The position numbers and the translations under genes are program-made. Positions 34,656 through 43,257 of a stretch of DNA of 64,000 bases are shown one piece after another. The stretch spans positions 248,001 to 312,000 of the forward strand of contig CAKOKD010000001.1 of NCBI GenBank assembly GCA_934090935.1, written 5' to 3'. The notes below the pieces were generated by a model. That model had not been told where the DNA came from and searched no databases. It saw nothing but the letters and a program-made list of their open reading frames with translations. This DNA is from an uncultured Bacilli bacterium. GTDB lineage: Bacteria; Bacillota_I; Bacilli_A; RF39; UBA660. Position 1 is the first letter of the stretch; every line of letters begins with the position of its first letter.

Positions 34656-35258
34656 TTAAGATACGGTGATTATTTTTTTAGACTTATGCCTTTTAATAAT
34701 GATGTATAAAATGATGGCTATTAAGAAAATAAAAATAGAATATTTTTCAAAAAAGTTAGCTAATGTATCCCAGTTATCCTGTAATATAAAACCGGCAATA
34801 ACAAATATGGTATTCCAAATGAAGCTGCCAATCCAAGTGAGTACTAAAAATAAGCGAATATTCATTTTAGATAAACCTGCAGGTATTGATATAAAGCTAC
34901 GAATTATAGGAATAAATCTTCCAAAAAATATTGATTTATAACCGTTTTTTTGAAAGTGCTTCATTGATTTTTCGGTGTTTTCTTTTTTTAATCCACATAC
35001 TTTAAAAAATTTAAAATTAAGTAAGTTTAAACCGATAAAAAATGCTAAATAATAAAGAACAATAGCACCTATTAAAGATCCAAGGGTTGCAAAAATAATA
35101 ATTAAGAATATGTTTAAATCTGTACTTTTGCTAATAAAACCGGAGAATGAAAGAATTACTTCTGAGGGAATAGGGGGAATTAAATTCTCTAAAGCTATAA
35201 GAAAAGTTATACCGATATATCCATATTTATTTATGATACTGAATATTATATTTTTCAA
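34656..35258 (-). CDS. DedA family membrane protein, putative undecaprenyl phosphate flippase
   Basis: 200 residues, five to six membrane segments. ENLIPPIPSEVILSFSGF and FFGRFIPIIRSFISIPAG are the DedA hallmarks with the conserved Glu and Arg residues. Some DedA proteins (UptA) were shown to recycle undecaprenyl phosphate across the membrane, the same job as the DUF368 protein at 7.9 kb. Monocistronic, facing away from the gene at 35.4 kb. Confidence 0.9.
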   Translation of the reverse strand: MKNIIFSIINKYGYIGITFLIALENLIPPIPSEVILSFSGFISKSTDLNIFLIIIFATLGSLIGAIVLYYLAFFIGLNLLNFKFFKVCGLKKENTEKSMKHFQKNGYKSIFFGRFIPIIRSFISIPAGLSKMNIRLFLVLTWIGSFIWNTIFVIAGFILQDNWDTLANFFEKYSIFIFLIAIILYIIIKRHKSKKIITVS

Positions 35259-35314
35259 TTATATCACCTATTTAATATTATGTGATTAAAATATTATTTA
35301 ATATACAATTTATG

Positions 35315-35343
35315 TTTACACTCGGATATTTTTTTGCTATAAT
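35315..35343 (+). promoter_or_regulatory. Promoter of the acidic coiled-coil gene
   Basis: TTTACA (35315-35320), 17 bp, TATAAT (35338-35343). Confidence 0.75.
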
Positions 35344-35372
35344 TTATGAAGAGAATAGAGAGGTATTTTGTT

Positions 35373-37148
35373 ATGGAAAAGATGATTGGGGTAATCAATG
35401 ATAATTTAAAATCAGTTATAAGTGGAATTAAAAACCACCGAATAGATACAGAGAAAGAATTAACTAGAGTTAATAATGAAATCGAAGAGAAAGCAGGTAT
35501 TGCTCGTCAATATGGTATAAGTATTGATGATTCTAAGCAAGTTATTGGAATACTTGAAAGCGAAATTAAAGACCTTGAAAATGATTTAGTTGAGCTTACT
35601 GATAAATTTAAAAATTTCACTGAATTATTAGCTGCTGGTAATAAAGAAATAAGTAACAAAATACTTGAAAAAAGATCTTTGATTAGCAAAGAAACTCAAA
35701 GTATTAAAGAGATTACTGATAAAGCAACTGAGTTGAAAAATGATATAGTTCTTCTTGAACAAGAAAAGGAAAAACTTGAAACTGAACTTGAGAAAGCTAA
35801 AGTGTTAGAAAAATATTATGAATCCAGCATAAATTCTATAATTGATTTTTCTACTAATCATAAAGATGAACTTGATAGTTTTGTTGTTGAAGAGATTAAA
35901 GATGAACTTGATGTTAAAGATATGGAAATCAATGAAAAGGATTTAAATCATGAGATAGATGATTCGGTTTTTGAAGAAATCGATAGCATTACAGATGAGG
36001 ATGATGCTGTTGATGATTCACCTGATATGGATGATGTAGATATAGATGATTCTTTAAACGAAGAAAATGAAGAAAAGGAAGTATCAGTAAAAGATGCTCT
36101 TGAAGATATTATCGCGAAGGGTCAAGATCTTGAAAATAAAGCAATGGAGTTTGAACTTGAAGAGGATATACCAGATGTTAGTTCAATTGTAACTAACGAA
36201 ACAAGTGAAGATGAAGAAGAAAAGATAGAAAATCATGATGAGGTTGAAGACACAATACTTGATGATAACTTATTTAGTGAGGAAAAAGATACATCATATA
36301 AACTTGAGGATGATGAAGATCAAGATGATAAAACAATAAATTTATTCATACCTGATTATTTATCTGAAGTTGAAATACCTGAAGAACCAAAAGGAGAGGT
36401 TGAATCCTTATTCAATCCTGATGATTTTAAAGATATGGAAGAAAATGTTTCTTCGCTTAACAGTGTTTCATCATCAATATTTGATTCGAATGATGATATT
36501 GATGCATCTTTAAAGGAACTTGGTCTTGATAAACTTAGATTTGGTGAAGAAGATATTGATAAAATGAGCAAGAATTTTAGCAAAGAAAATACTAGCAAAT
36601 TCTTAAGCATTATGGAAAAACATCATCTTGATAAATCACTTATATATACTGCAGTTGATACTCTTTTAAATGTAACTCCACAAAACTTAGACCATATTTT
36701 AACTTTACTTGAGCGTGCAAATGCAACAAGCGATGATATATCATGTGTATTTAATCTATTGGATAAGGTAAATGTTAATAAATTAGAGGAGGTTATAGAT
36801 TCTGTTAAAGAGGATGAAATAGCTAATCTATTATTTGCATCAATGGATTATAACAACAATTGTGAGCTTTTAATTAAACTTGGATTTACTAAGGATGAGG
36901 AAAAGAAATTCAGAAAGAATTTAACTGATGAAGAATTCTTAATATTCAATACTTTCAGCGATATAGTCATTAAAAACTTTAATTCTATTAATTCTTTAAA
37001 TGTCGATAATGCTCGTGGATGCTTGATTGAACATCCTCAAAGATTTATCTTCAATCCAAGCAGATTTAATGCGATATTGGAAAAATATGACAAGGAAGAT
37101 TTAATAAGATGTATCAATAAAAATATTGCTGTAATTGATCGTTTATAA
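35373..37148 (+). CDS. Large acidic coiled-coil protein, unknown
   Basis: About 591 residues. Residues 1-160 are a charged coiled coil with heptad-like Leu/Ile; 170-350 is a very acidic, probably disordered stretch (VDDSPDMDDVDIDDSLNEEN); 370-590 is a helical C-terminal domain with repeated IMEKHHLDKS, FNLLDKVNV and LFASMDYN-like units. No signal peptide or membrane helix, so cytoplasmic. Start ATG 35373 follows AGAGAGG. The architecture suggests a scaffold or cell-division helper (inference); I recognise no family. Confidence 0.5.
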   Translation: MEKMIGVINDNLKSVISGIKNHRIDTEKELTRVNNEIEEKAGIARQYGISIDDSKQVIGILESEIKDLENDLVELTDKFKNFTELLAAGNKEISNKILEKRSLISKETQSIKEITDKATELKNDIVLLEQEKEKLETELEKAKVLEKYYESSINSIIDFSTNHKDELDSFVVEEIKDELDVKDMEINEKDLNHEIDDSVFEEIDSITDEDDAVDDSPDMDDVDIDDSLNEENEEKEVSVKDALEDIIAKGQDLENKAMEFELEEDIPDVSSIVTNETSEDEEEKIENHDEVEDTILDDNLFSEEKDTSYKLEDDEDQDDKTINLFIPDYLSEVEIPEEPKGEVESLFNPDDFKDMEENVSSLNSVSSSIFDSNDDIDASLKELGLDKLRFGEEDIDKMSKNFSKENTSKFLSIMEKHHLDKSLIYTAVDTLLNVTPQNLDHILTLLERANATSDDISCVFNLLDKVNVNKLEEVIDSVKEDEIANLLFASMDYNNNCELLIKLGFTKDEEKKFRKNLTDEEFLIFNTFSDIVIKNFNSINSLNVDNARGCLIEHPQRFIFNPSRFNAILEKYDKEDLIRCINKNIAVIDRL

Positions 37149-37173
37149 AAGAAGAGAAATCTTCTTTTTTTTG
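37149..37173 (+). terminator. Terminator of the coiled-coil gene
   Basis: GAAGA, GAAA, TCTTC, T8. Confidence 0.8.
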
Positions 37174-37256
37174 TAAATTAAAAGTAAAATTGGTTCTGCA
37201 ATGTAAAAAAATATGTCAAATTTTGTTATAATTATCTCGAATAGGTAGGTGTAGTT

Positions 37257-39029
37257 ATGAATAAAAAAAGATTATTTATTTTTTTACTTATATGGATAAC
37301 TATGCCAACTTTGGTTTTTGCTAAAACTATCACCGGAGTTGTTTCAGGAACGGGAGTTTATGTTAGAACAGGTCCAGGAACTAATCATGATAAGATTAAA
37401 ATGGTATCAACAGGAGAAAGTTTTACGATGTCAACTGATGAACTTTTTAAGGATGAAAGTACTGAAACTAATAATTGTCCAAATGGATGGTATAAAGTTA
37501 ATGTTAATGGTCAAGATGGCTATATATGTTCAAATTATTTAAAGGTAAGTGTTGTCGATGATCCAAAAATAGATGATACAGAGGCACGTACTGAGTGTGA
37601 AAAGGAAATGAAAGAAAAAGGGTTCCCATCATCTTATTGGAATGGTTTATGCTCTATAAAACTTGCACATCCAACATGGAATTTTGAGGCTGAAGTTACG
37701 GATAAAAATGGTAATGTAATTGATTTTAATGCAAGCGTGAACGCTTTTAGCTCTTGTGGAAGTTCAACAATAAAATCATCTAGTAGAAGTGATTATATAG
37801 ATACAACTTGTACGAAGAAATTTGATTCAGGTTACAGTGCGGCTAGTAGAAACGCGATTAAATATTATTTAGATCCAAGAAATTTTTTAAATGAAAAATC
37901 CATATTTATGTTTGAAAATTATAAAACCAATTCAAGTATAAGTGCTGATGACTATAAAAAAGCGACAACAAAAGCTTTTAATAATAATTTTTTGATACAA
38001 CAAATACCAGCTTTAACTGAGTTTATTAAAAATTCGAGTTTAAATATTGGGGTATCTCAAATGGCGATTACATCACGTATTAAACAAGAACTAGGTTCAG
38101 GAAAACTTACAAGTGGAACTTATGCTGGGCAACTTTATTCTTGTGTAAGTGGAAATTATACAACAAGATATGGTACAACTTATAACGGAAAATCTTTAGA
38201 TAACTATTATAATTTCTTTAATATTGCAGCTTATGATGGATCAAATGTAACTCAAAAGGCTCTTATCTATGCTCTTAATCATGGTTGGGGTGGAACTGGA
38301 AATATGGATGCTGATCGTCAAACAGCAATGAATGGTGGAACAGAATTTATTAATAAAAATTATGTAAGTGCTGGTCAAGATACAGCTTATTATCAAAAGT
38401 TTAACATTTTCCCTGATAATCCAGAAAAAAGATATCTACATCCATATATGACAAATGTAGAGGCTCCAGAAAGCGAAGCAAAAATTATGTATAATGCATA
38501 TAAAGCAGTTGGTATACTTGAAAGTTCATTTAATTTCATCATTCCGGTATATGCAAATATGGATGATTTAGTTGATCCTGGAGATAAACCAGATGAAGTT
38601 GGAAAAGTGGATGCCAGTGTTGCGGTAATTTCATCAGGATATAGATATGAAACAGGTTACATTTCTAATATTGAAATTGGAACAAGTGCAGGTGATTTAA
38701 AAGGTAACTTGGAAAGTAAGGGTGTAAGTGTTGTTGTAACAGATTCTTCAGGTAATGCTGTTGATGATACTTTAAAAACAGGATATAAAGTAACAATTTC
38801 TGGTAATACAACGGAAACTTTGGAAATAGTAATATATGGAGATGCATCTGGTGATGGTGAAATAAATGCTTTAGATTTGCTTAAAGTCCAAAAGGATATT
38901 CTTGGTACATCAAAATTAAGCGGAGCTTATAAAAAAGCAGCTGATGCAAGTAAAGATGGATCAATTAATGCTTTAGACTTACTTAAAATACAAAAGAATA
39001 TTTTAGGTACAGCTAAATTAGAACAATAG
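37257..39029 (+). CDS. Secreted SH3b-glucosaminidase with C-terminal dockerin
   Basis: 590 residues. Signal peptide to about 22 (FLLIWITMPTLVFA). SH3b domain about 24-100 (GVYVRTGPGTNHDKI, GYICSNYLKV). Endo-beta-N-acetylglucosaminidase-like domain about 195-400 with GVSQMAITSRIKQELG (likely catalytic Glu) and LDNYYNFFNIAAYDG. C-terminal dockerin about 525-590: two calcium-binding repeats, GDASGDGEINALDLLKVQ and DASKDGSINALDLLKIQ. It cuts glycan strands of peptidoglycan outside the cell. The dockerin should dock on the cohesin protein encoded 8 nt downstream. Confidence 0.87.
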   Translation: MNKKRLFIFLLIWITMPTLVFAKTITGVVSGTGVYVRTGPGTNHDKIKMVSTGESFTMSTDELFKDESTETNNCPNGWYKVNVNGQDGYICSNYLKVSVVDDPKIDDTEARTECEKEMKEKGFPSSYWNGLCSIKLAHPTWNFEAEVTDKNGNVIDFNASVNAFSSCGSSTIKSSSRSDYIDTTCTKKFDSGYSAASRNAIKYYLDPRNFLNEKSIFMFENYKTNSSISADDYKKATTKAFNNNFLIQQIPALTEFIKNSSLNIGVSQMAITSRIKQELGSGKLTSGTYAGQLYSCVSGNYTTRYGTTYNGKSLDNYYNFFNIAAYDGSNVTQKALIYALNHGWGGTGNMDADRQTAMNGGTEFINKNYVSAGQDTAYYQKFNIFPDNPEKRYLHPYMTNVEAPESEAKIMYNAYKAVGILESSFNFIIPVYANMDDLVDPGDKPDEVGKVDASVAVISSGYRYETGYISNIEIGTSAGDLKGNLESKGVSVVVTDSSGNAVDDTLKTGYKVTISGNTTETLEIVIYGDASGDGEINALDLLKVQKDILGTSKLSGAYKKAADASKDGSINALDLLKIQKNILGTAKLEQ

Positions 39030-39037
39030 GAGGATAT

Positions 39038-40354
39038 ATGAAAAGAATAAAAATTTTATTGGTTGGTTTGCTTACAAGTTTACTTCTTCCAGGGCTTGTA
39101 AATGCAGCTAGTGCAAGTATAACGGTAAAAACAAGTGGAAGTGCAGTTGTTGGAAATACTTTAACAGCAACAGTTACTTTGTCGAGTTCAACACCAATGG
39201 GTTCATGGCAATATCTAATCAGTTATGATAATTCAAAACTAAAACTTATAAGTGGAGAAACTTCAGTAGCTGATTATACGACAAGCGCAAGTGGGGTAAA
39301 ATCAAAGAGTTATACCTTAAAATTTCAAGCTTTAAAAAGTGGCTCAGCATCCATCAATGTTGGTAGTTATTTGATTTATGCAATAGACGAATCAAAGATG
39401 AGTGTTACCGTAAAGTCGGCAACAGTTAATTTAAGAACTCAAGCAGAAATAGAGGCTAGCTATTCAAAAAATGCTTATTTAAAAAGTTTAGGAGTAGAAG
39501 GATATTCTATAAGTCCTGCTTTCAATAAAGAAACTTGTGAGTATACTCTAGAAGTGGAAAATGACGTAGAACATGTTAATATTATTGGTGGTGTAGAGGA
39601 TTCAACTGCTCGTGTAAAAGGACTTGGGTCTGTTGATTTAACTGAAGGAGCAAATAAGTTTGAAATCGTTGTTACAGCTCAAAAGGGGAATACTTTAAAA
39701 TATACAATCAACATTGAAAGAAAAGAACTTGATCCAATAAGTGTAGATATTGATGGTGGTAATTATACAATTGTTAGAAAAAGTGATGCTTTACCATCAA
39801 TGACAACGTTTACAGTTGGTACAACTACTTATGGCGATGTAGAAATACCTGCTTTAGTTAATGATGATTTAACTTTAATTGGATTAAAAAACAGTGATGG
39901 AGAAGTAAGTGTTTATATATATGAAAATGGAAAAATAACTAAAAAGTATATTGAATTAAAGAGCAATTTGATGGTTGTTAATCCAATAGATTTAGTAGAA
40001 AGTAAGAATTTATCCTTTTTAAAGAAAACAAATATTGAAATAAATGGTTTAAAAGTTGATGCGTATAAGGTAGAAGGAAGCAATAATTTAATTATTTACG
40101 GATATAATTTAGAAACTAAAGAAAAAGGTTATTATTTATTCAACACAAAAGATAGCACAATTTATCCAATGGATGAAAATATTACTGAAAGTTTAAATGG
40201 ACTTTTGAATAATTATAGGTATGTAATATTCGCTTGCTTAGGAGTTATAGTATTGTTATTAATAATACTTATTTTCAAAAGAAAAAAGAAATCGAAAGTA
40301 ATTCCTATAGAAGAAAAAAAGATTGAAACAAAAGAAGCTGAAAAGAGTGAATAA
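39038..40354 (+). CDS. Membrane-anchored cohesin-domain scaffold protein
   Basis: 438 residues. Signal peptide 1-24; cohesin domain about 25-135 (TVKTSGSAVVGNTLTATVTL, MGSWQYLISYDNSKLKLISG). A cadherin-like beta-sandwich follows at about 150-230 (AYLKSLGVEGYSISPAFNKE), then an unknown domain, and one membrane helix near the C-terminus (VIFACLGVIVLLLIILIF) with a Lys/Glu tail inside the cell. Cohesins bind dockerins, so this should hold the upstream autolysin at the membrane. Its last codons and terminator are identical in sequence to those of ileS. Confidence 0.82.
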   Translation: MKRIKILLVGLLTSLLLPGLVNAASASITVKTSGSAVVGNTLTATVTLSSSTPMGSWQYLISYDNSKLKLISGETSVADYTTSASGVKSKSYTLKFQALKSGSASINVGSYLIYAIDESKMSVTVKSATVNLRTQAEIEASYSKNAYLKSLGVEGYSISPAFNKETCEYTLEVENDVEHVNIIGGVEDSTARVKGLGSVDLTEGANKFEIVVTAQKGNTLKYTINIERKELDPISVDIDGGNYTIVRKSDALPSMTTFTVGTTTYGDVEIPALVNDDLTLIGLKNSDGEVSVYIYENGKITKKYIELKSNLMVVNPIDLVESKNLSFLKKTNIEINGLKVDAYKVEGSNNLIIYGYNLETKEKGYYLFNTKDSTIYPMDENITESLNGLLNNYRYVIFACLGVIVLLLIILIFKRKKKSKVIPIEEKKIETKEAEKSE

Positions 40355-40365
40355 CTCTTTTTTTT
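40340..40365 (+). terminator. Terminator of the cohesin gene
   Basis: AAAGAGT, GAATA, ACTCTTT, T run; the hairpin includes the stop codon and matches that of ileS exactly. Confidence 0.82.
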
Positions 40366-40407
40366 ATGCTTTCTAGGTTCTAATTTTGTCGACATTTGTC
40401 GGATTTA

Positions 40408-40435
40408 TTGACAAGAAAAATTTAGTATATATAAT
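40408..40435 (+). promoter_or_regulatory. Peptide promoter, copy 2
   Basis: TTGACA (40408-40413), 16 bp, TATAAT (40430-40435), preceded by CGACA-TT-TGTCG. Confidence 0.8.
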
Positions 40436-40532
40436 ACAAACTCGAGAAGCAGAAAAAGATGCTTATCACTTCCAAACTAGAGGCTAAATTATTCGGGGTT
40501 TTGGTTAAAGGAGTACGAGAGGAAGTGATACG

Positions 40533-40616
40533 ATGAAAAAAGATAATCAAATAAGATTACTTTATCTAATCGTTTTTATATTGTTAATAGTAATTTTAAA
40601 ATTATTATGGCAATAA
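40533..40616 (+). CDS. 27-residue hydrophobic peptide, candidate type I toxin (copy 2)
   Basis: Differs from copy 1 by His to Gln at residue 6 (MKKDNQIRLL) and has the same intact ILKLLWQ end. The leader keeps the 10-bp stem that hides the ribosome site. The downstream surface gene starts about 190 bp away, beyond the antisense promoter. Confidence 0.65.
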   Translation: MKKDNQIRLLYLIVFILLIVILKLLWQ

Positions 40617-40702
40617 AAAAAGGCATCTTTATTCTACTGAATAAGGATGCAAACCATAACAAGTGGTAAGCATCAGCCTCAAAAGAAACTTCCGCTTCTC
40701 AC
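40614..40702 (-). ncRNA. Antisense RNA, candidate antitoxin (copy 2)
   Basis: Promoter TTGAAA (40738-40733), 17 bp, TATATT (40715-40710); start near 40702; ends at the GCATCC/GGATGC-type hairpin (40650-40623) with a T run. Its promoter is back to back with the G-tract promoter of the surface gene. Confidence 0.65.
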
Positions 40703-40747
40703 TGAATTGAATATAACACAAACTTTACAACTTTTCAACAGAAAAAT

Positions 40748-40776
40748 TTGACAATCGGGGGGGGGGAATATATACT
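40748..40776 (+). promoter_or_regulatory. G-tract promoter (10 G) with optimal spacing
   Basis: -35 TTGACA (40748-40753), ATC, ten G (40757-40766), AATA, -10 TATACT (40771-40776). Spacing is exactly 17 bp with a perfect -35, so this member is expected to be on. Confidence 0.78.
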
Positions 40777-40808
40777 AAAAGTAGAAAAAAATAGAGGAGT
40801 TGTGAACA

Positions 40809-42536
40809 ATGAAAAAGCGTGTAGGATTGTTAGTAATAATCATGTTAATGTGTGTAGGATTTGCTGCAATAAGTACAACTTTAATAATAAATGGAAATAC
40901 TAAAGTAAGTGAAAATACACAAGATTTTGATATATATTTTAGTAAAGCAAGATTAGATACAGTAGATGTATATGAAAATGTAATAAGTGAAGACAAAAAA
41001 ACAATTACATTTGAAACAAATGAATTAAGAAAAATAGGAGATACATCAGTTCTTACATATGAAGTAACAAATAACTCAAACAACTATGATGCCGAAGTAA
41101 GTTTAACATGTACACCAACAAGTGGAGAATATACAAGTATAACAAATGAACTAGATGCAAGAGATAATATAGTAGAAGCAAGAAATACAGCAAAGGGAAG
41201 AGTGACAATAAAACTAAATAAAGTAACAACAGAAGAAGTAAATGAAAAATATACATGCACATTAAGCTTCACGGCATTAGAAAAAAATGGGTTAGGGGTA
41301 GAAAAAGAGTATAAAGAGAGTTTATTAAATGGAACAGATCCAGTATTAACAAGCAATTTAATACCAGTAACAATAGCAGATGATGGAGCAGTAAAATATG
41401 CAGATGTAAAAAAAGAATGGTATTCATATGAAGATAAGATATGGGCAAATGCAGTAATTCTTGAAGATGGAGCAAATTATAATGTAGGAGATACAATACA
41501 AGAAAATGACATACAATCATATTTTGTATGGATACCAAGATATAAATATAAATTATTTAATGTAGATAACTATAGTTTAACAACAGTAGCAAGTGCAGCA
41601 GAAGTAGAAAGTAAAGCTCAAGAGATAGAAATAGAATTTGAAAATAAGAACACAGCTGCTTCAAATGGAACAACAAAAGGATCATGGTTAACCCATCCAG
41701 CATTTACAAGTTTTAATACAAATGGAATGTGGGTAGGCAAATTTGAAACAGGATATAAGGATGCAACAAATACAGTAAATGCTCAAGCAAATGAATCTGA
41801 TTCAACAAAAGTAATAATAAAACCAAATACATATAGTTGGAGAGGTGTAACAATAAAGAATATATTTGAAACAAGTTATAATTATTTAAGAGAAAATGAT
41901 TCACATATGATGAAAAATACTGAATGGGGAGCAGTAGCATATTTATCCCATTCAAAATATGGAACAAATAAAGAAATAAATATAAATAATAACAATGCAT
42001 ACAAAACAGGCTTTTCATCTTTAACAACATTAGATCAAAGTTCATATCCAGGAATATATGGAGATGGGCCAAATTATAATCAGTCATATAACACTAGTGT
42101 TGGATACTTAGCAAGTACAACAGGAAATATAAGTGGTATATATGATATGAGTGGAGGAGCTCATGAATGTATTGCTGGTTATTCAAAACATAATTTCGGT
42201 TTAAGTGGCTTTACAACTTCATCTTTTTCAGTTTATGATTCAAAGTATTATGATGTTTATAATGAAGCGACCAACGGGAAATCTTATGAATATGGAATAC
42301 TAGGAGATGCTACAAAAGAAGTTGGACCATTTTATTATTTTAATGATGAAGATAAAATATTAAGATCACATGGTAGCTGGTATAATGATTATTCTAATTT
42401 TATTGATACCTCATCATCTTGGTTTTATCGTGGTGGAGGGTATTATAATGGTGTAATAGGTGGTTCATTTTATTTTGGTAATTATTCTGGTGAAGTAAAT
42501 CCTGCGGTAGGTTTCCGAATAGTTTTAACTCCATAA
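40809..42536 (+). CDS. Surface protein of the G-tract family with FGE-sulfatase/C-type-lectin-like domain
   Basis: 575 residues. N-terminal helix (LLVIIMLMCVGFAAIS), shared family module to about 165, then a large domain with YFVWIPRYKYKLF and EWGAVAYLSHSKYG. It continues GIYDMSGGAHE and ends WFYRGGGYYNGVIGG to VGFRIVLTP, the formylglycine-generating-enzyme/C-type-lectin fold. This fold is the usual display scaffold of diversity-generating retroelement targets. Extracellular; ligand unknown. It is intact and has the best promoter of the family. GAGGAG lies 9 nt upstream of ATG. Confidence 0.82.
   Translation: MKKRVGLLVIIMLMCVGFAAISTTLIINGNTKVSENTQDFDIYFSKARLDTVDVYENVISEDKKTITFETNELRKIGDTSVLTYEVTNNSNNYDAEVSLTCTPTSGEYTSITNELDARDNIVEARNTAKGRVTIKLNKVTTEEVNEKYTCTLSFTALEKNGLGVEKEYKESLLNGTDPVLTSNLIPVTIADDGAVKYADVKKEWYSYEDKIWANAVILEDGANYNVGDTIQENDIQSYFVWIPRYKYKLFNVDNYSLTTVASAAEVESKAQEIEIEFENKNTAASNGTTKGSWLTHPAFTSFNTNGMWVGKFETGYKDATNTVNAQANESDSTKVIIKPNTYSWRGVTIKNIFETSYNYLRENDSHMMKNTEWGAVAYLSHSKYGTNKEININNNNAYKTGFSSLTTLDQSSYPGIYGDGPNYNQSYNTSVGYLASTTGNISGIYDMSGGAHECIAGYSKHNFGLSGFTTSSFSVYDSKYYDVYNEATNGKSYEYGILGDATKEVGPFYYFNDEDKILRSHGSWYNDYSNFIDTSSSWFYRGGGYYNGVIGGSFYFGNYSGEVNPAVGFRIVLTP
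42412..42536 (+). other. C-terminal display loop, possible variable region
   Basis: A is about 20% in 42421-42480, lower than the rest of the gene, and codons are mostly NNT. The paralogue at 52.45 kb differs here at third positions as well, so adenine-only change is not shown. Confidence 0.3.
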
Positions 42537-42539
42537 AAA

Positions 42540-42563
42540 ATGCGAAGAATATTCTCTTCGTAT
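42540..42563. terminator. Bidirectional terminator, surface gene and clpP
   Basis: ATGCGAAGA, ATATTC, TCTTCGTAT between convergent genes. Confidence 0.7.
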
Positions 42564-42564
42564 T

Positions 42565-43134
42565 TCATTTTAAAATTTTATCAACTATACCATAATTCAT
42601 TGCTTCTTCTGCATCCATGTAATGATCTCTTTTTGTGTCGTTATTTATCTTTTTTAAAGTTTGGTTGGTGTTTTTTGCAAGAAGTTTATTTAGTTTTTCT
42701 CTTAAATGTAAAATTCTATCAGCTTGAATTTGAATTTCCGTTGCTTGACCTTGAGCTCCACCTAGTATTTCATGAATCATAACTTCAGCATTTTCCAGGA
42801 TACATCGTTTTCCTTTAGTTCCGCTTGAAAGCAAAAAGGCACCCATTGAAGCACTCATACCAACTCCGATAGTTTCAACATCACTTTTTATAATTTTCAT
42901 TGTGTCATATATGGCAAGACCAGCAGTAACTGATCCTCCAGGAGAATTGATATAGATTGATATATCATTATGATTAATTGAATCTAAATATAAAAGCTCG
43001 GATATAACTAAAGAAGCTGTATCATCATTAATCTCTCCACTTATAAATATGATTCTATCCTTTAATAATCTTGAATAAATATCGTAAATTTGATGCCCTT
43101 CATAATTTTTTTCTACTATTGTTGGAATTATCAA
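42565..43134 (-). CDS. clpP: ClpP protease subunit
   Basis: 189 residues. IPTIVEKNYEGHQIYDIYSR start; catalytic triad Ser 96 (GMSASMGAF), His 121 (VMIHEILGG) and Asp 170 (TKRDHYM). It forms the proteolytic barrel used by ClpX/ClpC. TTG 43134 is preferred: AGGTGA lies 5 nt upstream, and it gives the family's usual MxIPTV start; GTG 43143 is inside the ribosome site. The usual MIHQP is MIHEI here. Confidence 0.93.
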   Translation of the reverse strand: MIIPTIVEKNYEGHQIYDIYSRLLKDRIIFISGEINDDTASLVISELLYLDSINHNDISIYINSPGGSVTAGLAIYDTMKIIKSDVETIGVGMSASMGAFLLSSGTKGKRCILENAEVMIHEILGGAQGQATEIQIQADRILHLREKLNKLLAKNTNQTLKKINNDTKRDHYMDAEEAMNYGIVDKILK

Positions 43135-43257
43135 TATTATCACCTAATAATATTATAAATAAAACATTAGAAAATATTCTTAAATAAAATGACAAATGGA
43201 CACGAATTTTATAATAAAGAGTAAAATTCATGATATAATTTAGAATAGGTGGTATAC

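Larger units (their letters stand above)
40375..40738. repeat. Peptide/antisense element, copy 2 of 3
   Basis: Same element as at 26735 and 49883; the identity with copy 3 extends left into the last codons of the preceding gene. Together with the G-tract promoter it fills the gap 40355-40808. Confidence 0.85.

Noticed and set aside
34609..34660. TPP riboswitch before the NitT/TauT-like ABC operon
   Set aside because: No CTGAGA or ACCTGATCTGG-type core is present in the short leader.
41053..42087. Long minus-strand frames opposite the surface genes
   Set aside because: Leu/His-rich shadow frames caused by the A-rich coding bias of the + strand gene.
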